Positions 8,275 to 19,448 of a stretch of 64,000 nucleotides of DNA are shown here, piece by piece; positions within the stretch are counted from its first letter, which is position 1; every line of letters begins with the position of its first letter. The translations under genes and the position numbers were made by a program. Location: NCBI GenBank assembly GCA_029582155.1, contig CM055912.1, positions 2,418,001 through 2,482,000 on the forward strand, read 5' to 3'. The stretch comes from Panopea generosa. Its lineage: Eukaryota; Mollusca; Bivalvia; Adapedonta; Hiatellidae. The notes beneath the pieces were generated by a model. The model made no database searches. It was not told the origin of the DNA and saw nothing but the letters and a program-made list of their open reading frames with translations.

Positions 8275-11085
8275 GTGGAATGCGTGGTCAAGTGGTAGGG
8301 CATGAACGGAGGATCTTGGAGCGCGTGGTCCATTGGTGGAACATGAACGGAGGGTCGTTGAACGCGTGGTCTAGCGGTAGAACATAAATTGAGGGTCGTG
8401 TAGTGCGTGGTCCTGTGGTAGAGCATGAACGGAGGGTCGTTGAACGCGTGGTCTAGCGGTAGAACATAAATTGAGGGTCGTGTAGTGCGTGGTCCTGTGG
8501 TAGAGCATGAACGGAGGGTCGTGGAGTGCGTGGCCCAGTGGTAGAGCATGAACGGAGGGTCGTGGAGTGCGTGGTCCAGTGGTAGAGCATGAACGGAGGG
8601 TCGTGGAGTGCGTGGCCCAGTGGTAGAGCATGAACGGAGGGTCGTGGAGTGCGTGGTCCAGTGGAAGAGCATGAACGGAGGGTCGTGGAGTGCGTGGCCC
8701 AATGGTAGAGCATGAACGGAGGGTCGTGGAGCGCGTGGTCTAGCGGTAGAACATAAATTGAGGGTCGTGTAGTGCGTGGCCCAGTGGTAGAGCATGAACG
8801 GAGGGTCGTGGAGTGCCTGGCCCAGTGGTAGAGAATGAACGGAGGATCGTAGATTGCGTGGCCCAGTGGTAGAGCATGAACGGAGGGTCTTGGAGCGCGT
8901 GGTCCAGTGGTAGAGCATGAACGGAGGGTCATGGAGTGCGTGGCCCAGTGGTAGAGCATGAACGGAGGGTCGTGGAGTGCGTGGCCCAGTGGTAGAGCAT
9001 GAACAGAGGGTCGTGGAGTGCGTGGCCCAGTGGTAGAGCATGAACAGAAGGTCGTGTAGTGCATGGCCCAGTGGTAGAGCATGAATGGAGGGTCTTGGAG
9101 CGCGTGGTCCAGTGGTAGAGCATGAACGGAGGGTCGTGGAGTGCCTGGCCCAGTGGTAGAGAATGAACGGAGGATCGTAGATTGCGTGGCCCAGTGGTAG
9201 AGCATGAACGGAGGGTCTTGGAGCGCGTGGTCCAGTGGTAGAGCATGAACGGAGGGTCATGGAGTGCGTGGCCCAGTGGTAGAGCATGAACGGAGGGTCG
9301 TGGAGTGCGTGGCCCAGTGGTAGAGCATGAACAGAGGGTCGTGGAATGCGTGGCCCAGTGGTAGAGCATGAACGGAGGGTCGTGGAATGTGTGGTCCTGT
9401 TGTAGAGCGTGAACGGAGTGTCGTGGAATGCGTGGTCCAGTAGTAGAGCATGGACGGAGTGTCGTGGAGTGCGTGGCCCAGTAGTTGAGCATGAATTGAG
9501 AGTCGTGGAACGCATAGTCCAATAGTTGAACGTGGTATGCGTGGTCCAGTGGTAGAGCATGAATGGAGGGTCATGGAATGCGTGGTCCTGTTGTAGAGCA
9601 TAAACAGATGGTCGTGGAGCGCGTGGTGCAGTGGTAGAGCATGAACGGAGGGTCGTCGAACGCGTAGTCCAGTGGTGGAGCATGAACGGAGGGTCATGGA
9701 GTGCGTGGCCCAGTGGTAGAGCATGAGCGGAGGGTCGTGGAGTGTGTGGCCCAGTGGTAGAGCATGAACAGAGGGTCGTTTTATTCCAGGTCCTGTGGTA
9801 GAGCATGAACGGAGTGTCGTGGAATGCGTGGTCCAGTAGTAGAGATGTCCAGGGGTAGAGCATGAACGGAGGGTCGTGGAATGCGTGGTCCAGTAGTAGA
9901 GCACGAATTGAGAGTCGTGGAACGCATAGTCCAATGGTTGAGCGTGGTATGCGTGGTCCAGTGGTAGAGCATGAACGGAGGGTCGTGGAATGCGTGGTCC
10001 TGTTGTAAAGCATGAACGGATGGTCATGGAGCGCGTGGTGCAGTGGTAGAACATGAACGGAGGGTCGCAGAGCACGTGGTCCAGTGGTAGAGCATGAATG
10101 GAGGGTCGTGGAACGCGTGGTCTAGTGGAAGAGCATGAACGGAGAGTCGTGGAACGCTTGGTCCAGCGGTAGAGCATGAACGGAGGGTCGTGGAATGCGT
10201 GGTCCCGTGGTAGAGCATGAACGGAGGGTCGTGGAGTGCGTGGTCCAGTGGTAGAGCATGAACGGAGGGTCGTGGAACGCGTGGTCCAGTGGTAGAGCAT
10301 GATCGGAGGGTCTTGGAACGCGTGGTCCGGTGGTGGAGCATGAGCGGAGGGTCGTGAAATGCATGGTCCAGTGGTAGAGTATGAAGGGAGAGTTGTGGAA
10401 AGCGTGGTCTAGTGGTAGAGCATGAACGGAAGGTCGTGGAACGCGTGGTCCGGTGGTTGAGCATGAACGGAGGTCGTGGAATGTGTTGTCCTCCGGTAGA
10501 GCATGAACGGAGGGTCGTGGAATGCGTGGACCAGTGGTAGAGCATGAACGGAGGGTCGTGGAGTTCTTGGCCTAGTGGTAGAGCATGAACAGAGGGTCTT
10601 GGAGCGCGTGGTCCAGTGGTAGAGCATGAACGGATGGTCTTGGAACGCGTGGTCCGTTGGTTGAGCATAAACGGAAGGTCGTGGAGTGCATGGTCCAGTG
10701 GTAGAGCTTGAACGGAGAATTATGGAAAGCGTGGTCCAGTGGTAAAGCATGAACGGAGGGTCGTGGAACTCGTGGTCTGGTGGTGGAGCGTGAACGGAGG
10801 GTCGTGGAATGCGTGGTCCAGTTGTAGAGCATGAACGGAGGGTCGTGGAACGCGTGGTCTGGTGGTGGAGCATGAACGGAGGGTCGTGGAATGCGTGGTC
10901 CAGTGGTAGAGCATGAACGGAGAGTTGTGGAATGCGTGGTCCTGTGGTAGAGCATGAACGGAGAGTCGTGGAACGTATGGTCCAGTGGTAGAGCATGAAC
11001 GGAGAGTCGTGGAGCGCGTGGTCTAGTGATAAAGCATGAACGGAGGATCGTGGAGTGCATGGTCCTGTGGTGGAGCATGAATACA
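8275..11085 (+). repeat. 41-bp minisatellite built from the head of SINE family A, ~68 units
   Basis: The consensus runs GCGTGGTCCAGTGGTAGAGC followed by ATGAACGGAGGGTCGTGGAG. This matches the 5' part of the family A SINE (compare 50023-50075): the A-box region is kept and the unit stops at the GTGG where the B box would begin. The SINE has TTGTGG or CGTGG at both places, so unit boundaries coincide with a short direct repeat inside the element. A 41-bp period is 2 mod 3, so one stop-free phase cycles through all minus-strand frames. This explains several long overlapping minus frames, the longest 587 codons. These are not genes. Confidence 0.92.
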
Positions 11086-11089
11086 CATT

Positions 11090-12215
11090 TCTGTATATGC
11101 TTTGTATTGGTTATACCCAGGCAGACTTCGACTCGTTTATATAGTTTGTTTTTGTCATCTTTTCCTGAATTTAAACTTAACTATTCGTGTTGTCCGGTGA
11201 CAAAATGGACACAACAGCTATGTTTGCGACTTCTCAGTAATAACGTTTGTTTCTGATTTAAGAGAAATCGCCGAGGTAGTCCGAGTTTTGGTTTAACCAA
11301 TCAACAACTTTATCCGAATCTCAGTACAATTGTTTGCAAAAGGAATTGTCAAAAAGATATTAGACATATCATATGGAAAATAATGCATTTACTTGACTAA
11401 ATATTATGTTTTGTTTTCTGTTAATCATAAGTATAAGAACTATTTTATCGACTTTTTATCTTTATACTAAGAATATATTTTAAACTATTATCCTGTGAAT
11501 CATATGAAAATGATTTGAAAGTTTACTCGAATTAGAATTAATTAAATACACGTTGTGTTGATATTGCATTTTATTACACCAGTCTTCAGTCAAACATAAA
11601 ACGTCAATCTTGATTATAAAGTGAACAGTTTTACTTAATAAAAGAAGAATTTTGACATTAAAATCGCACGAGCCTTGCAATCCGTATAGTAAACGTGTAA
11701 TAAACAGACAAATTAAACCGTTGTACCCAGACTTAATACACACTAACTATCTTTTGTTAAGTTAAATACGTGAATAATTATTGTAGAACAACTGCTTTCG
11801 GAAATGAAAATATTGCGTTCGCTAATTCTCAATCGCCACACAAACGATATCGTGGATTGTTTAGAAACTAAAATTCTATAAAATCATCTTTAGAATCTGT
11901 TCCGTTGCGCTTAATATTGCACTATGACAAAAAACAACTTAAAATATGTAATATACAGTGACGATCTTACACGCTCCTGACATACAGAACATGCAGGGAA
12001 TGAATCCTAAAATGTTACAGACTGAAAAACATTATACATTTGCTGATATTAATATATAAAAATACAGAAGTCAAAATATAACTACTTTTTTGAACTATTC
12101 AACATACACAAAACATTAAAAATAGGTAAAAAATCATGAGTTGACATACTGTATAATACACTCATTTCAAATAAAAACATATTACCAAACAGTTGATATC
12201 TAATAATTGACTATC
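11090..12215. other. Unassigned AT-rich stretch
   Basis: No repeat, RNA or coding signal is recognised. One 87-codon minus frame (11480-11743) has no domain, no acceptable splice context and AT-rich composition. Confidence 0.5.
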
Positions 12216-12218
12216 ATG

Positions 12219-12285
12219 GATTGTTGTTGTTGTTGTATAGTGTAAAGTGTCACTTTTAACACTATTTCAGTTACATTGCGACGGT
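12219..12285 (+). repeat. Element D 5' segment flanking the 69-bp array
   Basis: A GTTGTTGTTGTTGTATAGTG run, a TGTCACTTTTAACAC box and CATTGCGACGGTGCCTA match 32960-33030 and 37106-37176 (GTTGTTGTATTGTGTTTAGC, then ATGACGGTGCCTACC). This marks a single-copy dispersed element in which the following array is embedded. Confidence 0.65.
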
Positions 12286-13275
12286 GCCTAGTGGAGCGCT
12301 GCCGCTGTTGCAGACACATGTTATGATACCCCGGTCACATTATACTGACACGGTGCCTACTGGAGCGCTGCCGCTGTTGCAGACACATGTTATGATACCC
12401 CAGTCACATTATACTGACACGGTGCCTACTGGAGCGCTGCCGCTGTTGCAGACACATGTTATGATACCCCAGTCACATTATACTGACACGGTGCCTACTG
12501 GAGCGCTGCCGCTGTTGCAGACACATGGTATGATACCCCAGTCACATTATACTGACACGGTGCCTACTGGAGCGCTGCCGCTGTTGCAGACACATGGTAT
12601 GATACCCCGGTCACATTATACTGACACGGTGCCTACTGGAGCGCTGCCGCTGTTCCAGACACATGGTATGATACCCCAGTCACATTATACTGACACTGGG
12701 CCTACTGGAGCGATGCCGCTGTTGCAGACACATGGTGTGATACCCCGGTCACATTATACTGACACCGGGCCTACTGGAGCGATGCCGCTGTTGCAGATAC
12801 ATGGTAAGATACCCCAGTTACATTATACTGACACGGTGCCTACTTGAGCGCTGCCGCTGTTGCAGACACATGGTATTATACCCTGGTCACATTATACTGA
12901 CACCGGGCCTACTGGAGCGCTGCCGCTGTTGCAGACACATGTTATGATACCCCAGTCACATTATACTGACACGGTGCCTACTTGAGCGCTGCCGCTGTTG
13001 CAGACACATGTTATGATACCCAGGTCACATTATAATGACACGGTGCCTACTGGAGCGCTGCCTCTGTTGCAGACACATGGTATGATACCCCAGTCACATT
13101 ATACTGACACGGTGCCTACTGGAGCGCTGCCGCTGTTGCAGACACTTGGTATGATACCCCGGTCACATTATACTGACACGGTGCCTACTGGAGCGCTGTC
13201 GCTGTTGCAGACACATGGTATGATACCCTGGTCACATTATACTGACACGGTGCCTACTTGAGCACTGCCGCTGTT
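12281..13275 (+). repeat. 69-bp minisatellite derived from element D, ~14 units
   Basis: The unit joins GGTGCCTACTGGAGCGCTGC, CGCTGTTGCAGACACATGG and GTCACATTATACTGACAC. The period of 69 bp (23 codons) keeps forward frames open until point changes such as TACTTGA introduce stops at about 12845, 12982 and 13259. The core is shared with the 87-bp array at 48840-49505. Non-coding. Confidence 0.9.
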
Positions 13276-13530
13276 GCAGTATCACTGTATACCATACGGA
13301 GATATTGAACTGCGGGTATCACTATATACCATACGGAGATTATATACCATACGGAGATATTGAACTGCGGGTATCACTGTATACCATACGGAGATTTTGA
13401 ACTGCGGGCATTACTATAAACCATACGAAGAAATTGAACTGCAGGTATTACTATATACCATACGGAGATGTTGAACTGTAGATATTACTATATATACCAT
13501 ATGGAGATATTGAACTGTAGGTATTATTAT
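13276..13530 (+). repeat. 37-bp minisatellite, about seven units
   Basis: ACTATATACCATACGGAGAT followed by ATTGAACTGCGGGTATC repeats with starts near 13292, 13329, 13347 (short unit), 13384, 13420, 13458 and 13498. It abuts the 69-bp array directly. Confidence 0.85.
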
Positions 13531-13539
13531 ATGATTTTT

Positions 13540-14125
13540 CATATTTATGCCAGTTTTAACGAAGTTTTTGAAGTAAAAGAAGTGGTGTCGAGCATATATA
13601 AACAAATAATTGATAAAAAAATAGTTAAATATTACAAATTGCGATATTATTTAGTTAATCATACAGATAGTAAGGGATTTTTCTTGCTCAATTGTTATAA
13701 ATGAGCAGAAATATGCAACAACAGATACACTTTAGCAGTATTTAGGCACCGTTGAACCTTTAAGATCTTTCCTCAGATGTAATATTATACAGGAGTATAC
13801 AATTCTTACTCAGGTTACATATACACATAGCACCTTGATGGTCTGGTGGGGGTCCAACAGTCAGTGTGTTATTTCTGTAAAAGAATATACGTTACGGTAA
13901 TGGTAGCGGGAAAATAGTCCGCAAATTAAAGAATGCAGAGTTATGAATGTTGTTTACCATTTGTTACATAATGAGACAGAATTTATAACAACAATTACAT
14001 GATATAACAACAATTACATGCCAATTATAACAAGACAAACTAAACGCATAATAACTGATGCATCCTAATTTCCCATAGCTGTTAAAGCTCAAATGAACCT
14101 TAGAGTGAGAAAATATTCAAGGGGG
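13540..14125. other. Unassigned AT-rich stretch
   Basis: No gene or ordered repeat is seen; a short duplicated AACAACAATTACATG occurs near 13985-14020. Confidence 0.45.
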
Positions 14126-14165
14126 TTTCGGGGGCATGCCCCCCCCCCCCCCCCACCCCCGAATT
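14125..14165. repeat. Palindrome GGGGGCATGCCCCC followed by a C16 run
   Basis: A perfect 14-bp palindrome at 14130-14143 runs into C16 (14139-14154), then A and five more Cs. G-quadruplex or i-motif formation is possible, and the run length is likely unstable or mis-called. Confidence 0.75.
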
Positions 14166-14475
14166 TTTTTTTGATTCCTAGATCGTCTGTGGTGTGTTCT
14201 ATGGTGTTTGCTACAACAGTTTCATTTTCATTAAATTTGTATGATTTTGGTGTAATAAATTTACAGTAATTTAGCTACAGCAACGCTGTGATGTGATGCA
14301 GACGCCGCCATGATGTTTACATTGACACCGGGTAACGATTATTATGTGTTAGAATATTATATACTAACACCGGTTCCGGTAGCTAACAGTAGGTCAGACA
14401 CAACTAATACACTAACCAATTTTTTTACCGATTTATTCATAAAACCATAGTATTTATTTTCGTGAACTTTGTTTT

Positions 14476-14565
14476 AAGTGAAATGCGTGAGGAATTACAT
14501 AGCGTGAGACCGTGATTTCATTACCAAAATCGTGAGACTCACGGCGAAACCGTGAGACTTGACAG
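14476..14565 (+). repeat. CGTGAGAC-type degenerate repeat
   Basis: CGTGAGACCGTGATTTC, CGTGAGACTCACGG and CGTGAGACTTGACAGG are three imperfect copies of a CGTGAGAC motif. A 75-codon frame starts inside it (14552-14779), but no domain is recognised in it. Confidence 0.45.
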
Positions 14566-14861
14566 GTATGAATTTTCCAATGTAAGTCTCTGTGTCGACT
14601 TGGTTGTTATGGAAAATATTCACGATACATCAGTTGTTTTGCAAGTTTCGTATTCTGTACAATACAACGCAACACACGGTTGGCGTCTTATCAATACCAC
14701 GTGTGCATATTTCCGTTGTTTTGAATATGATATAGACGAGATATTCTTCTCGCCGGAAATTATGAGACCACTGGGATGAGATTACAAAGACATAAACATT
14801 ACCGCTCTCCCATTATGTTTGGATTTTCTTATTACAAAAGTATTTATTGTTTTGTTACCAA

Positions 14862-15836
14862 GGTTAGTAGTTTGTTACGAGAAATGAACCGTTCATAGCC
14901 ATCACTGGTTGTAATTCCTGGTTAAATACATAGACAACAAGGTTAGTAGTTTGTTACGGGGTAATGAACCGTTCATAGCCATCACTGGTTGCACTTCCTG
15001 GTTAAATACATGGACAACAGGGTTAGTAGTTTGTTACGGAGTAATGAACCGTTCATAGCCATCACTGGTTGCACTTCCTGGTTAAATACGTAGACAACAG
15101 GGTTAGTAGTTTGTTACGGAGTAATGAACCGTTCATAGCCATCTCTGGTTGCACTTCCTGGTTAAATACGTAGACAACAGGGTTAGTAGTTTGTTACGGA
15201 GTAATGAACCGTTCATAGTCATCACTGGTTGCACTTCATGGTTAAATACGCGGACAACAGGGTTAGTAGTTTGTTACGGAGAAATGAACCGTTCATAGCC
15301 ATCACTGGTTGCACTTCCTGGTTAAATACACAGACAACAGGGTGAGTAGTTTGTTACTGAGCAATGAACCGTTGATAGTCATCACTGGTTGTACTTCCTG
15401 ATTAATTACATAGACAACAGGGTTAGTAGTTTGTTACGGAGTAATGAACCGTTCATAGCCATCACTGGTTTTACTTCCTGGTTAAATACGCGGACAACAG
15501 GGTTAGTAGTTTGTTACGGAGTAATGAACCGTTCATAGCCATCACTGGTTGCACTTCCTGGTTAAATACACGGACAACAGGGTTAGTAGTTTGTTACGGA
15601 GAAATGAACCGTTCATAGCCATCACTGGTTGCACTTCCTGGTTAAATACGTAGACAACAGGGTCAGTAGTTTGTTACGGAGTAATGAACCGTTCATAGCC
15701 ATCACTGGTTGCACGTCCTGGTTACATACATAGACAACAGGGTTAGTAGTTTGTTACGGAGTAATGAACCGTTCATAGCCGTCACTGGTTGCACTTCCTG
15801 GTAAAATACATAGACAACAAGGTGAGTAGTTTGTTA
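14862..15836 (+). repeat. 80-bp minisatellite, ~12 units
   Basis: The unit starts GGTTAGTAGTTTGTTACGGA and includes AATGAACCGTTCATAGCC and CACTTCCTGGTTAAATAC. Starts at 14941, 15021 and 15101 give the 80-bp period. GAACCGTTC is a near-palindrome in every unit. The last partial unit breaks at TTTGTTA, exactly where the next array begins. Confidence 0.95.
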
Positions 15837-18800
15837 GGTTCGAAGTGCATGATAGGCCGCTAGATTCTGCTGTCATAATGATAAACTGTTACAAGGTTCG
15901 AAGTGCATGATAGGCCGCTAGATTCTGCTGTTATAATGATAAACTGTTACAAGGTTCGAAGTGTATAATAGGCCGCTAGATACTGCTGTCATAATGAAAA
16001 ACTGTTACAAAGTTCGAAGTGTATGATAGGCCGCTAGATACTGCTGTCATAATGACAAACTATTACAAAGTACAAGTGCATGATAGGCCGCTAGATACTG
16101 CTGTCATAATGACAAACTATTACAAAGTACGAAGTGTATGATAGGCCGCTAGATACTGCTGTCATAATGAAAAACTGTTACAAGGTTCGAAGTGCATGAT
16201 AGGCCGCTAGATACTGCTGTCATAATGATAAACTGTTACAAGGTACGAAGTGCATGATAGTCCGCTAGATTCTGCTGTCATAATGATAAACTGTTACAAG
16301 GTTCGAAGTGTATGATAGGCCGCTAGATACTGCTGTCATAATGGCAAACTGTTACAAGGTTCGAAGTGCATGATAGGCCGCTAGATACTTCTATCATAAT
16401 GAAAAACTGTTACAAGGTTCGAAGTGCATGATAGGCCGCTAGATACTGCTGTCATAATGAAAAACTGTTACAAGGTTCGAAGTGCATGATAGGCCGCTAG
16501 ATACTGCTGTCATAATGAAAAACTGTTACAAGGTTCGAAGTGTATGATAGGCCGCTAGATACTGCTGTCATAATGATAAACTGTTACAACGTACGAAGTG
16601 CATGATAGTCCGCTAGATTCTGCTGTAATAATGATAAACTGTTACAAGGTTCGAAGTGCATGATAGGCCGCTAGATACTGCTGTCATAATGAAAAACTGT
16701 TACAAGGTTCGAAGTGCATGATAGGCCGCTAGATACTTCTATCATAATGAAAAACTGTTACAAGGTTCGAAGTGTATGATAGGCCGCTAGATACTGCTGT
16801 CAAAATGAAAAACTGTTACAAGGTTCGAAGTGCATGATAGGCCGCTAGATACTGCTGTCATAATGAAAAACTGTTACAAGGTTCGAAGTGTATGATAGGC
16901 CGCTAGATACTGCTGTCATAATGATAAACTGTTACAAGGTACGAAGTGCATGATAGTCCGCTAGATACTGCTGTCAAAATGAAAAACTGTTACAAGGTTC
17001 GAAGTGCATGATAGGCCGCTAGATACTGCTGTCAAAATGAAAAACTGTTACAAGGTTCGAAGTGTATGATAGGCCGCTAGATACTGCTGTCAAAATGAAA
17101 AACTGTTACAAGGTTCGAAGTGTATGATAGGCCGCTAGATACTGCTGTCATAATGATAAACTGTTACAAGGTACGAAGTGCATGATAGTCCGCTAGATTC
17201 TGCTGTAATAATGATAAACTGTTACAAGGTTCGAAGTGTATGATAGGCCGCTAGATACTGCTGTCATAATGACAAACTGTTACAAGGTTCGAAGTGCATG
17301 ATAGGCCGCTAGATACTTCTATCATAATGAAAATCTGTTACAAGGTTCGAAGTGTATGATAGGCCGCTAGATACTGCTGTCAAAATGAAAAACTGTTACA
17401 AGGTTCGAAGTGCATGATAGTCCGCTAGATTCTGCTGTCATAATGATAAACTGTTACAAGGTTCGAAGTGTATGATAGGCCGCTAGATACTGCTGTCATA
17501 ATGGCAAACTGTTACAAGGTTCGAAGTGCATGATAGGCCGCTAGATACTTCTATCATAATGAAAAACTGTTACAAGGTTCGAAGTGCATGATAGGCCGCT
17601 AGATACTGCTGTCATAATGATAAACTGTTACAAGGTTCGAAGTGCATGATAGGCCGCTAGATACTTCTATCATAATGAAAAACTGTTACAAGGTTCGAAG
17701 TGTATGATAGGCCGCTAGATACTGCTGTCAAAATGAAAAACTGTTACAAGGTTCGAAGTGAATGATAGGCCGCTAGATACTGCTGTGATAATGATAAACT
17801 GTTACAAGGTTCGAAGTGTATGATAGGCCGCTAGATACTGCTGTCATAATGAAAAACTGTTACAAGGTTCGAAGTGCATGATAGGCCGCTAGATACTGCT
17901 GTGATAATGATAAACTGTTACAAGGTTCGAAGTGTATGATAGGCCGCTAGACACTGCTGTCATAATGATAAACTGTTACAAGGTTCGAAGTGCATGATAG
18001 GCCGCTAGATACTGCTGTCATAATGATAAACTGTTACAAGGTTCGAAGTGCATGATAGGCCGCTAGATGCTGCTATCACAATGATAAACTGTTACAAGGT
18101 TCGAAGTGCATGATAGGCCACTAGATACTGCTGTCACAATGATAAACTGTTACAAGGTTCGAAGTGCATGATAGGCCGCTAGATACTGCTGTGATAATGA
18201 TAAACTGTTACAAGGTACGAAGTGCATGATAGGCCACTAGATACTGCTGTCATAATGATAAACTGTTACAAGGTACGAAGTGCATGATAGGCCGCTAGAT
18301 ACTGCTGTCATAATGATAAACTGTTACAAGGTACGAAGTGCATGATAGGCCGCTAGATACTGCTGTCATAATGATAAACTGTGACAAGGTTCGAAGTGCA
18401 TGATAGGCCGCTAGATACTGCTGTCATAATGATAAACTGTTACAAGGTACGAAGTGTATGATAGGCCGCTAGATACTGCTGTCATAATGATAAACTGTTA
18501 CAAGGTACGAAGTGTATGATAGGCCGCTAGATGCTGCTGTCATAATGAAAAACTGTTACAAGGTTCGAAGTGTATGATAGTCCGCTAGATGCTGCTGTCA
18601 TAATGAAAAACTGTTACAAGGTTCGAAGTGCATGATAGGCCGCTAGATACTGCGGTCATAATGATAAACTGTTACAAGGTTCGAAGTGCATGATAGGCCG
18701 CTAGATACTGCTGTGATAATGATAAACTGTTACAAGGTTCGAAGTGTATGATAGGCCGCTAGATACTGCTGTCATAATGAAAAACTGTTACAAGGTACGA

Positions 18801-19448
18801 AGTGCATGATAGGCCGCTAGATGCTGCTGTCATAATGAAAAACTGTTACAACGTACGAAGTGCATGATAGGCCGATAGATACTGCTGTCATAATGAAAAA
18901 CTGTTACAAGGTTCGAAATGCATGATAGGCCGCTAGATTCTGCTGTGATAATGATAAACTGTTACAAGGTTCGAAGTGCATGATAGGCCGCTAGATACTG
19001 CTATCATAATGAAAAACTGTTACAACGTACGAAGTGCATGATAGGCCGATAGATACTGCTGTCATAATGAAAAACTGTTACAAGGTTCGAAGTGCATGAT
19101 AGGCCGCTAGATTCTGCTGTGATAATGAAAAACTGTTACAAGGTTCGAAGTGCATGATAGGCCGCTAGATACTGCTGTCATAATGATAAACTGTTACAAG
19201 GTTCGAAGTGCATGATAGGCCGCTAGATACTGCTGTCATAATGATAAACTGTTACAAGGTTCGAAGTGCATGATAGCCGCTAGATTCTGCTGTGATAATG
19301 AAAAACTGTTACAAGGTTCGAAGTGCATGATAGGCCGCTAGATTCTGCTGTGATAATGATACTGTTACAAGGTACGAAGTGCATGATAGGCCGCTAGATT
19401 CTGCTGTGATAATGATACTGTTACAAGGTACGAAGTGCATGATAGGCC
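15837..19448 (+). repeat. 58-bp minisatellite, ~62 units with higher-order pattern
   Basis: The unit joins GGTTCGAAGTGCATGATAGG, CCGCTAGATACTGCTGTCAT and AATGATAAACTGTTACAA. Variants (TTCGAA/TACGAA, GATAAAC/GAAAAAC, TACTGCTGTC/TACTTCTATC, TAGTCCGC/TAGGCCGC) recur in blocks. A run with TAGTCCGC, then a normal unit, then TACTTCTATC recurs near 16243, 16590, 17175 and 17405, which indicates amplification of multi-unit blocks. No unique spacers are present, so this is not CRISPR-like. Non-coding; the ATAA and TGATAG motifs place stops in most frames. Confidence 0.95.

Noticed and set aside
8250-11086. Many long minus-strand frames (up to 587 codons) rich in H, T, P and L
   Set aside because: They come from a 41-bp repeat of a SINE head whose frame cycles every three units. 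All minus-strand frames are open in turn and the peptide is a pure repeat.
12284-12847. A 187-codon plus frame of 23-residue repeats
   Set aside because: 69-bp minisatellite broken by stops in later units, derived from a dispersed non-coding element.
15837-19448. CRISPR-like regular repeat
   Set aside because: There are no unique spacers; units are contiguous and the genome is animal-like.
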